Assembly (NCBI RefSeq): GCF_020715685.1
Contig: NZ_CP085840.1
Coordinates: 2,232,001 to 2,296,000, forward strand
From: Dermatobacter hominis
GTDB lineage: Bacteria > Actinomycetota > Acidimicrobiia > Acidimicrobiales > Microtrichaceae
DNA length: 64,000 nt
Reading direction: 5' to 3'
Part shown: piece after piece, positions 58,060 through 64,000 of the stretch
How the letters are laid out: each line of letters begins with the position of its first letter
Numbering within the stretch: position 1 is the stretch's first letter
Translations under genes and position numbers: made by a program
Notes under the pieces: model-generated
Seen by the model: only the letters and a program-made list of their open reading frames with translations
Told to the model about the DNA's origin: nothing
Database searches by the model: none

Positions 58060-58641
58060 GTGCCGGTGGAACGACGGAGCGGGAGCAAGCAGGCGACCTC
58101 GGTGGTCATCGGGGTGGTCGCGCTCGTCGTCGCGGTCATCGCGGCCTGGGGGATGATCCAGCTGGCGTCCGGCGGCAAGGGTCCGGTGCAGGTCCAGCTG
58201 GGCGACGACACGTTCGACGCCGGGTTCACCGCCCGCATGTCGAAGCAGATCGCCGAGGACGGGCCGCTGCTGTTCAGCGACGTGTCGGGGCGCGGCCAGC
58301 GCCAGCCGATCTACGTCAACCACTTCGGCGACGCGGAGAACGAGGACTGGATCGCGCTCTCGGCGGTGGCGCCGGGTGCGGCCGAGGGCTGCTTCCTCTC
58401 GTGGAACGCCGAGCGGAACCTGTTCGAGGAGCGCAGGGCGACCGACGCCTCGGGCGGCAGGGACGCCGTCGGCGAGCTGTGCCGCGACACGACCTGGTCG
58501 GCCGACGGCTCGGGCGGGTCCGACGGCTCCAAGCTCGAGGCCTTCCCGTGGCGGGTGGACCGCGACGACCGCCTCATCATCGACCTCCGCCCCGACCAGT
58601 CCCGCGACACGACCACCACCATCGCCACCAGCGGCAACTGA
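58060..58641 (+). CDS. Membrane-anchored protein of unknown function
   Basis: A 193-residue protein with one N-terminal span (VVIGVVALVVAVIAAWGMIQL) and an extracytoplasmic domain. Motifs DGPLLFSDVSGRGQRQPIYV, AEGCFLSWNAERNLFEE and LCRDTTWSADG contain two cysteines that could be linked. The layout recalls secreted Rieske-like or copper-chaperone domains, but I cannot support either. GTG 58060 is chosen because the frame upstream of it overlaps the CoA-transferase and a -10-like hexamer sits seven bases away. The gene ends 20 bases before element B. Confidence 0.55.
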   Translation: MPVERRSGSKQATSVVIGVVALVVAVIAAWGMIQLASGGKGPVQVQLGDDTFDAGFTARMSKQIAEDGPLLFSDVSGRGQRQPIYVNHFGDAENEDWIALSAVAPGAAEGCFLSWNAERNLFEERRATDASGGRDAVGELCRDTTWSADGSGGSDGSKLEAFPWRVDRDDRLIIDLRPDQSRDTTTTIATSGN

Positions 58642-58667
58642 CCCGTCGCCCACCCCTACGCCCGCTT

Positions 58668-58709
58668 TGTTCCACCTTTTCGACGTTCCAGCGTCGATGT
58701 GGTGGAACA
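58668..58709. repeat. Palindrome family B, copy 1 (left end of element B)
   Basis: Left arm TGTTCCACCTTTTCGACG, loop TTCCAG, right arm CGTCGATGTGGTGGAACA with three changes from perfect pairing. Outer flank CCGCTTTGT, inner flank ACAGAGCTGAGG. The 18+6+18 geometry equals families A and C. Confidence 0.88.
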
Positions 58710-58718
58710 GAGCTGAGG

Positions 58719-58738
58719 GGGGATCGGTCCCCGGTGAC
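58719..58738 (+). promoter_or_regulatory. Conserved 20-base leader of element B
   Basis: GGGGATCGGTCCCCGGTGAC is identical to 1555-1574 in element A. Here GTGACA (58734-58739) and CACGAT (58758-58763), separated by 18 bases, could be a promoter ending seven bases before the ATG. Confidence 0.6.
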
Positions 58739-58770
58739 ACGGAGCGGTCGAGCCACCCACGATCGGCGCG

Positions 58771-59703
58771 ATGTTCGACGACGTCGCCACGGAGCTCGCC
58801 GCCCGCCACAACGGCGTGGTGTCGGCCCACATGCTGCGCTCACGAGACGTCGATGCTGCAGCGATCCGATCGATACGGAGCTCGCGCCACTGGAACGAAC
58901 CCATCCGCGGCGTGTTCGTCCGGACCGGCAGTCCCGACACGGTCGAGCGCCAGCTGACCATCGGCACGCTCGCCTGCGGTCGCGGCGCTGCGCTCTCCCA
59001 CGAGCCGGCGTGCTGGCTCTGGGGCCAGTCGTCCTGCAGGACGCGGCCCGTGCACGTCGTGCGCACATCGCGGAAGGGACCGAACCCTGACGGCGTCACC
59101 GTCCACACCGTCAGATCCCTCCCGGACGCGTGGGTCACGGTCCTTCGAGGCGTCCCCGTGGTCAAGCCGGAGCTCTGCGCGCTCCAGCTGTTCGCCTCGT
59201 GCCACGCAGCGCGGGCAGAGCGGCTGGTCGAGCGGATGTGGTCCATGCGGCTGCTCTCGGGCCCGTCGCTCACCCGCTTCATCGCGCAGATGGGTCGCAT
59301 GGGCAGGAACGGGACGGCGGGTGTGCGTGAGTACCTGGACGCCCGGCCTGCCGACTACGTCCCGGCGGCCACCAACCTCGAGACCCGGACCATGCAGATC
59401 CTCCGGGGCGCGTGGATCCACGTCCGACGACAGGTCGATGCCGGATCCGACGACGCGTGGACCGGTCGCGTCGACTTCGTCGTCGAGGGACTGCCGATCG
59501 TCATCGAGGTGCAGAGCCGAGCGCATCACACGGCCCTCACCGACGTCGAGTCGGACCGGAAGCGTCGGGCTGCGCTCGAGGCAGCCGGCTGGATCTGGGT
59601 CGAGGTCTGGGACGACGAGGTGTGGTCGTCGCCCGATGTCGTCGTCGGGAAGGTGACCGCAGCGATCGCGGAGGCTCGCGCTCGTCGTGCCGCCGCCCGC
59701 TGA
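58771..59703 (+). CDS. AbiEi-type winged-helix plus DUF559 nuclease-like protein (element B)
   Basis: A 310-residue homologue of the element A protein with the same order of parts. Residues about 5-50 (HNGVVSAHMLRSRDVDAAAI then SRHWNEPIRGVFVRTG) form the AbiEi-type winged helix. Residues about 200-300 form the DUF559 nuclease-like domain: LETRTMQIL, AWTGRVDFVVEGLPIVIEVQS and AGWIWVEVWDDEVW. The Glu-x-Gln of EVQS is shared with the element A protein. The C-terminal half is the better conserved part, while the N-terminal helix region differs most, as expected if each recognises a different palindrome. There is no partner toxin gene. Confidence 0.8.
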   Translation: MFDDVATELAARHNGVVSAHMLRSRDVDAAAIRSIRSSRHWNEPIRGVFVRTGSPDTVERQLTIGTLACGRGAALSHEPACWLWGQSSCRTRPVHVVRTSRKGPNPDGVTVHTVRSLPDAWVTVLRGVPVVKPELCALQLFASCHAARAERLVERMWSMRLLSGPSLTRFIAQMGRMGRNGTAGVREYLDARPADYVPAATNLETRTMQILRGAWIHVRRQVDAGSDDAWTGRVDFVVEGLPIVIEVQSRAHHTALTDVESDRKRRAALEAAGWIWVEVWDDEVWSSPDVVVGKVTAAIAEARARRAAAR

Positions 59704-59709
59704 CAGCTC

Positions 59710-59751
59710 TGTTCCACCTTTTCGACGCTGGAACGTCGAAAAGGTGGAACA
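59710..59751. repeat. Palindrome family B, copy 2 (right end of element B)
   Basis: Arms TGTTCCACCTTTTCGACG and its exact complement around the loop CTGGAA, which is the reverse complement of the loop in copy 1. Inner flank AGCTCTGT on the left, outer flank ACAAAGCGG on the right. It starts 6 bases after the nuclease stop codon. Confidence 0.9.
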
Positions 59752-59785
59752 AAGCGGGCGGGGCGGGGGGTGTGGGGGTGGCGCG

Positions 59786-59791
59786 TAGGGT
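59786..59791 (+). promoter_or_regulatory. -10 of a leaderless transcript (formamidase-like gene)
   Basis: TAGGGT ends six bases before the ATG at 59798 and lies 28 bases after element B. Confidence 0.5.
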
Positions 59792-59797
59792 CCGGGG

Positions 59798-61357
59798 ATG
59801 GGCACCGTCGGGTACTGCTGGCCGCAGAGCGTCGTCGCCGGCGAGGACGTGGACCTCCACCTCTCGGGCGACGGCACGACCCCGCTCACGGTTGAGGTCG
59901 TCCGTGATGGGCTCGAGCCGACCGTCGTGTGGCGCGCCGAGCAGACCGTCGTCGCGCCCGACCAGCCGATGCCGCCGGACGCGCCCGAGGAGGGCTGCAT
60001 CTGGGCGCCGACCGTGCTCGTCCCGGTCGGCGACTGGCCGAGCGGCCTGTACCTGGTGCGCACGACCGGTCCGGACGGGGCGGAGCCCGACCCGCCGACC
60101 GCCTGGTTCGTCGTCCGACCAGCGACCGCCACGCCGGGCGCGCCCCTGCTGAAGCTCGCGACGAACACGTGGAACGCGTACAACGACGTCGGCGGCCGGA
60201 ACCTCTACACGGGCGGCGTGACCGTGTCGCCGCAGCGCCCGCTGGCGTTCGGCTTCCTCGCCAAGGAGCACGCCCCGGGCGAGCGGGTCGTCGACCCGGT
60301 CGAGCAGTTCCTGACCTACTCGGTCGAGCACGGCCTGTCGCTGTGGCACGGCATGTCGGGTTGGGCCGGCCAGGAGCTGCGGTTCGTGCGCTGGGCCGAG
60401 CGGAACGGCATCGAGCTCGACGTGTGCATCGATGCCGACCTGGACGCCGAGGTCCACCGCGACCCGGCCGAGGCGCTGCTGCGCGGCCGACGCCTGGTGC
60501 TCTCCCTCGGCCACGACGAGTACTGGACCTGGGGCATGCGCGACGTCGTCGAGGGCTTCGTCGCCCGGGGCGGCAACGTCGCCTTCCTCTCCGGCAACAC
60601 CGCCTACTGGCAGGTGCGTCTGGAGGAGGACGACCGGCGGATGATCGCGTGGAAGCACCGCTACCAGGAGGACCCGGTGATGGGGACCGACCGGGCGGAC
60701 CGGGTGACGTCGATGTGGTCGGACCCGCTCACCGGTCGCCCCGAGACCGCGATGACCGGCGTGACCTTCACCCGCGGCGGCTACCACCGGGTCCACCTCA
60801 GCGCGCCGAGGGGGGCCGCCGGGTACGAGGTCCACCGCCACGACCACTGGCTGTTCGACGGCACGGAGCTCCGGCGCGGCGACCTCCTCGGCACCGAGGC
60901 GCGCGTCGTCGGCTACGAGTGCGACGGCACCGAGCTGTCGATCGCCGACGGCCTCCCCGTCCCCGCCGACCCGCCGACGGCCGGGACCCCGGACGGCCTC
61001 ACCGTCCTGGCCACCGCCCCCGCGACCGGCTTCGACGAGATGACCACCCCGCTCCCGGTCGACGAGGGCGCCGAGTACGAGCTCGTGTTCCACGCCAAGC
61101 GGCTCCTCGGCGACGACTCCGTCGAGGCCCAGGACCGGCTCCGCCACGGGCACGCCGTCATGGCGGCCTGGACGCACGCCGGCGGTGACGACGGCGGACC
61201 GGGTGGGGCGTCGGCGGCGCGGGCGACGGGCACCGTCGTGACCGTCGGCTGCACCGAGTGGGCCTACGGGTTGGAGCTGGACCCGAGCGTGGACGACGGC
61301 GCGCCCGATCCGATCGTGGCGCGCATCACCCGCAACGTGCTCGACCGCCTCGGCTGA
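59798..61357 (+). CDS. N,N-dimethylformamidase large-subunit-like protein
   Basis: A 519-residue protein whose middle (residues about 120-330) matches the C-terminal domain of the dimethylformamidase beta subunit, a class I amidotransferase-like fold: TNTWNAYNDVGGRNLY, GRRLVLSLGHDEYWTWGMRDVVE, GGNVAFLSGNTAYWQVR and MTGVTFTRGGYHRV. The N-terminal 100 residues are a beta-sandwich domain (DVDLHLSGDG, PSGLYLVRT). True dimethylformamidases need a small subunit and an iron site of two Tyr and a Glu, which I cannot verify here, so the substrate is open. There is no signal peptide. Confidence 0.75.
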   Translation: MGTVGYCWPQSVVAGEDVDLHLSGDGTTPLTVEVVRDGLEPTVVWRAEQTVVAPDQPMPPDAPEEGCIWAPTVLVPVGDWPSGLYLVRTTGPDGAEPDPPTAWFVVRPATATPGAPLLKLATNTWNAYNDVGGRNLYTGGVTVSPQRPLAFGFLAKEHAPGERVVDPVEQFLTYSVEHGLSLWHGMSGWAGQELRFVRWAERNGIELDVCIDADLDAEVHRDPAEALLRGRRLVLSLGHDEYWTWGMRDVVEGFVARGGNVAFLSGNTAYWQVRLEEDDRRMIAWKHRYQEDPVMGTDRADRVTSMWSDPLTGRPETAMTGVTFTRGGYHRVHLSAPRGAAGYEVHRHDHWLFDGTELRRGDLLGTEARVVGYECDGTELSIADGLPVPADPPTAGTPDGLTVLATAPATGFDEMTTPLPVDEGAEYELVFHAKRLLGDDSVEAQDRLRHGHAVMAAWTHAGGDDGGPGGASAARATGTVVTVGCTEWAYGLELDPSVDDGAPDPIVARITRNVLDRLG

Positions 61358-61366
61358 CAGCCGAGG
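61348..61366. terminator. Hairpin spanning the stop codon between convergent genes
   Basis: CCTCGGCT, loop GAC, AGCCGAGG. The TGA of the formamidase-like gene lies in the hairpin, and the thioesterase gene ends next to it on the other strand. It may serve both directions. Confidence 0.4.
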
Positions 61367-62242
61367 TCAGAGCGTGTCGAGCAGCAGGGACTGGTTGCCG
61401 CGACCGATGCGGCCCTGCTCGTCCCACATGGCCGAGTCGCTCAGCCCGATGCCCGCGGTCGAGGTCCGCATCACCGACTCCATCCCGATCCACTCCCCGA
61501 CCGGCTCGCGCCACAGGTGCACGTTCAGGTCCGGGTTGATGAAGAGCCCCTCGCCGAAGCCGACGCTCGACGCGATGCCGTTGCCGAAGTCGGCGGCGGC
61601 CGAGGCCCGTTGCCAGGGCGACGGCACCTCGTCGGGCACCACCGGGACGGCGAGGCGGATCCAGTCGAACACCGGGCCGGGCACGTGGAAGCTGCCGCGC
61701 ACGAACCGGTGCTCGGTGCCGCCGTTGTGGAAGCCGATGTAGGCGGCCGCTGCGGTGTTGACGTCGTCGGCGACGGGAGGGACCGGCGGCGGCACGTCGT
61801 CGATGCCGTGGGCCGCGGCACCGCCCGGCCCGCCGTCGTGCAGGGCCACGTCCGCGGTCCGGATGCGCAGGGCGCGGGCCATGACGACGACCGCGTCGTC
61901 GTTCTCGACCGACGAGAGCGTCGCCTCGAGCAGGCTGATGCGGCGGCCCGGCCGGATCACGTGGGCGGCGACGCGCAGCGGCGTCGTCGGCACCGGGCGC
62001 ACCAGCTCGATCGTCACCCGCGCCAGGCGCATGGGCACCGCGGCGCCGTCCTTCGACTCGGGCAGCGGCACGGCCTCGAGCGCGCGTGTGATCAGCGCCG
62101 CCGGCGCGCCGCCGTGGCAGGCGCGGGGGTCCCAGGGGCCGCGGGTGAGGTCGGTGGGCTGCCACACGTCGTCGCCGTGGGCGCCGTCGGCCGGCACGAA
62201 CAGCGCGGGTGCGACGTCGGCGGCCAGGGGGAGCTCGGCCAT
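61367..62242 (-). CDS. Acyl-CoA thioesterase family protein (double hotdog)
   Basis: A 291-residue tandem-hotdog thioesterase-like protein (TesB/4HBT_3 type). Two hotdog halves are visible: the first has LTRGPWDPRACHGGAPAALI and ARVTIELVRPVP, the second FDWIRLAVPVV, GFGEGLFINPDLNVHLWREP and MRTSTAGIGLSDSAMWDEQG. The closing DEQGRIGRGNQSLLLD is typical. It would hydrolyse a fatty acyl-CoA in the cytosol. It lies 15 bases downstream of the acyl-CoA synthetase gene, so the pair could set the pool of an acyl-CoA. The specificity is unknown. Confidence 0.82.
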   Translation of the reverse strand: MAELPLAADVAPALFVPADGAHGDDVWQPTDLTRGPWDPRACHGGAPAALITRALEAVPLPESKDGAAVPMRLARVTIELVRPVPTTPLRVAAHVIRPGRRISLLEATLSSVENDDAVVVMARALRIRTADVALHDGGPGGAAAHGIDDVPPPVPPVADDVNTAAAAYIGFHNGGTEHRFVRGSFHVPGPVFDWIRLAVPVVPDEVPSPWQRASAAADFGNGIASSVGFGEGLFINPDLNVHLWREPVGEWIGMESVMRTSTAGIGLSDSAMWDEQGRIGRGNQSLLLDTL

Positions 62243-62257
62243 CGGGGACCCGACCCC

Positions 62258-63940
62258 TCAGCCCTTGGGGGCGGGGGCGGAGCCGGACGGGTCCTTCCCG
62301 ATCGACGGGTCCGAACCGTTCGACGCGGCGGTGCGGCCGGCGACGGTCGCCTCGGCGGTCGGGTCGGCGGCCGGGTCGAACAGCGAAACCAGCTGGTCGC
62401 GACGGATCTTGCGGGTGCCGGTGCGGGGGAGGTCGTCGACGACGACGACCTGCCGCGGCGCCTTGTACCGGGCCATCCGGCCGCGGGACCAGGCGATCAG
62501 CTTGTCGGGCGTGACCTTGGCGCCGTCGCGCAGCTTCACCGCGGCGACCGGCACCTGGCCGAGCTTGGCGTCGTCGATGCCGACGACGCCCGCCTCGACG
62601 ACGTCTGGGTGCTCCTCGAGGTCGGCCTCGACCTCGATCGAGTACACCGAGTAGCCCCCCGACTTGATGACGTTCTTGGACCGGCCCTGGAACGACATGA
62701 GCCCGAACGGTCCGCTGCGGACCAGGTCGCCGGTGCGGAGCCAACCGTCCTCGGTCATGGCGTCGGACGAGGCCGCGGCGTCGCCGTGGTAGCCCCGCAG
62801 CACGCCCGGCCCCTTGATCTGCAGCTCGCCGACCGATCCCGACGGGACCGGCCGGTCGTGCTGGTCCGCCACCCGCACCTTCCAGCCGGGCAGCGTCAGG
62901 CCGAGCGAGTCGCCGAGTCCCACCGGCAGCATCGGCGGCGACACCTTGGCCACCACGCCGCCGCCGGTCTCGACCATGCCGTAGCCCTCGAAGAACGCGG
63001 CCTCGCCGACCGGTCCGACGAACGGCAGCGTCATCGAGGCGCCGTAGGACTTGAAGCGCCGGGCCAGCGGCGCGGGCATCACGTCGGCGCCCGTCATCCA
63101 GAGGCGCACGCACGTGAGGTCGCGGTACTCGGCGCCGGCTTGATCGAGCAACCGGTACGTGGCGGGCACGCCCATGAACGCCGAGGACCGGCGCTCCTCG
63201 ATCACGTCGAGCACCCGCTCGGCGTGGAACTGGCGGAGGAAGTACATCGGCACCCCGGCGAGCGTGGGCCCGAGCACCGAGACGAACCCCATGATGTGCG
63301 CCACGGGCAGGCTCAGCACGAGCTCGTCGTTCCGGAGCCACGACGGGAAGGCCGCCATCGGCGCCAGCCCGCCGAGCAGCGCCCGGTGCGTGAGCTCGGC
63401 GCCCTTGGGCGTCCCCGTCGTGCCCGACGTGTAGAAGAGCGCGGCCACGTCGTCGGGCGACGGCTCGGCCGGCGGCTTGGGCGTCGACCGTGACCCCGGC
63501 CCCGACATCATCTCGGTGGCGCCGCGCACGACCAGCGAGGCGCCGCTGTCGGCGATGACGTGGTCGACCTCGGCCGGGCGCATCTGCGGGTTCACCGGCG
63601 CCGGCACGCGCCCGGCGCGCGCGGCGGCGAGGCACAGGAGGAACTGGTCGATGCCGTTCGGCGTCGCGATCACGACCGTGTCGCCGGGCTCGGTGCGCGC
63701 CGCGATCACCGCCGACCACCGGGCGACGAGGTCGGCCGCCTGGCCGTAGGTCAGCGCGCGCGTGTTGCCCTCGACGCGTCCCCGGGCGGCGCCGCCGCGC
63801 ACCGGCTGCGGCGGGGTGACGCCCTCCTCGGTCACCATCAGCCGGTCGCCGTGGAGGTCGACCCAGCGGTCGGCCAGGTCGGACAGCGTCACGTGGTGGC
63901 GCAGCGCCAGGCCGGCTCGCTTCAGGAACCGCACCGTCAA
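62258..63940 (-). CDS. AMP-forming acyl-CoA synthetase
   Basis: A 560-residue ANL-family ligase that adenylates a carboxylic acid and couples it to CoA. The P-loop is ALFYTSGTTGTPKGAELTH, the A5 region is EGYGMVETGGGVVAK, the A7/A8 region is WLRTGDLVRSGPFGLMSFQGRSKNVIKSGGYSVY split around the hinge, and the A10 Lys lies in RTGTRKIRRDQLV. A 40-residue Ser/Ala/Pro-rich tail is unusual. The start is TTG 63940 with GGAG upstream; GTG 63934 is equally possible. The substrate is likely a medium or long chain or aromatic acid. Confidence 0.88.
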   Translation of the reverse strand: MTVRFLKRAGLALRHHVTLSDLADRWVDLHGDRLMVTEEGVTPPQPVRGGAARGRVEGNTRALTYGQAADLVARWSAVIAARTEPGDTVVIATPNGIDQFLLCLAAARAGRVPAPVNPQMRPAEVDHVIADSGASLVVRGATEMMSGPGSRSTPKPPAEPSPDDVAALFYTSGTTGTPKGAELTHRALLGGLAPMAAFPSWLRNDELVLSLPVAHIMGFVSVLGPTLAGVPMYFLRQFHAERVLDVIEERRSSAFMGVPATYRLLDQAGAEYRDLTCVRLWMTGADVMPAPLARRFKSYGASMTLPFVGPVGEAAFFEGYGMVETGGGVVAKVSPPMLPVGLGDSLGLTLPGWKVRVADQHDRPVPSGSVGELQIKGPGVLRGYHGDAAASSDAMTEDGWLRTGDLVRSGPFGLMSFQGRSKNVIKSGGYSVYSIEVEADLEEHPDVVEAGVVGIDDAKLGQVPVAAVKLRDGAKVTPDKLIAWSRGRMARYKAPRQVVVVDDLPRTGTRKIRRDQLVSLFDPAADPTAEATVAGRTAASNGSDPSIGKDPSGSAPAPKG

Positions 63941-63962
63941 GGCCGAGCTCCGGGCCGACGGC

Positions 63963-64000
63963 TCATCGCTGGACCTTCTGGATGGGGGCCCAGGACAGGA
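63963..64000 (-). CDS. C-terminal fragment of an unidentified gene
   Basis: At the window edge the minus strand reads LSWAPIQKVQR followed by TGA. This could be the last 11 codons of the gene upstream of the acyl-CoA synthetase, 22 bases before its start. It is too short to identify, and the frame choice is uncertain. Confidence 0.3.
   Translation of the reverse strand, partial: LSWAPIQKVQR

Larger units (their letters stand above)
58662..59757 (+). mobile_element. Element B: palindrome-bounded AbiEi/DUF559 unit
   Basis: A 1096-bp unit with the same ends as element A: it begins CCGCTTTGT and ends ACAAAGCGG. It has palindrome B at each end (58668-58709 and 59710-59751), the conserved 20-base leader at 58719-58738, and one nuclease-like gene. 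The arm sequences share no similarity with palindrome A. It sits between the membrane-protein gene and the promoter of the next gene, 28 bases from that -10. No target duplication is evident. Confidence 0.6.

Overview
The window is GC-rich, densely coded DNA from an actinobacterium-like chromosome. Start codons are often GTG or TTG, neighbouring genes overlap by 4 bases (GTGA, ATGA, TTGA), lipoproteins with lipobox cysteines are common, and there is a Gram-positive-style type IV pilus locus. GC content, gene content and many leaderless starts would fit the class Acidimicrobiia (Iamia/Ilumatobacter-like), but no rRNA is present to prove it. I see no tRNA, rRNA, CRISPR array, prophage or classical transposase.

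Layout. 1-4.6 kb: end of a branched-chain amino acid ABC transporter locus, a palindrome-bounded AbiEi/DUF559 nuclease gene (element A), a lipoprotein and an F420-type luciferase-like oxidoreductase. 4.7-8.8 kb: a moxR - DUF58 - transglutaminase operon behind a predicted leader peptide; one palindrome lies in its intergenic gap and another is inserted in frame inside the transglutaminase gene. 8.8-12.1 kb: a multi-TM membrane protein, also behind a predicted leader peptide, and an LppM-like lipoprotein. 12.1-31.4 kb: one long type IV pilus locus on the minus strand (pilB, pilC, prepilin trio, pilA, pilT, pilD, second prepilin trio). 31.7-37.5 kb: adenosine-deaminase-like gene, solute-binding lipoprotein with two paralogous membrane proteins, metF and folD. 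37.7-43.4 kb: a lipoprotein, a DUF2236 oxygenase, and a three-gene DyP-peroxidase operon. 43.5-54.1 kb: cyclase/AAA/TPR regulator, purH-purN, an acyltransferase-beta-lactamase fusion, sucD-sucC. 54.3-64 kb: FtsX-type permease, CoA-transferase, membrane-anchored unknown, a second palindrome-bounded AbiEi/DUF559 gene (element B), a dimethylformamidase-like protein, a thioesterase and an acyl-CoA synthetase.

The most unusual content is a set of about 42-bp palindromes with fixed geometry (18-bp arm beginning TGT, 6-nt loop, 18-bp arm ending ACA). They occur as three families with unrelated arm sequences. Two families bracket a single gene for an AbiEi-type winged-helix plus DUF559 nuclease protein. 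The two complete elements share the same 9-bp outer ends and the same 20-base leader, although their arm sequences differ. This looks like a minimal mobile or selfish palindrome-nuclease unit.

Two other regulatory themes recur. Eleven starts have a -10 hexamer 6-9 bases upstream of the start codon with no room for a ribosome binding site, and one more sits exactly so upstream of a leader ORF. The two short leader ORFs both encode Cys-Arg-Arg just after the start, and each ends at the start of the next gene.
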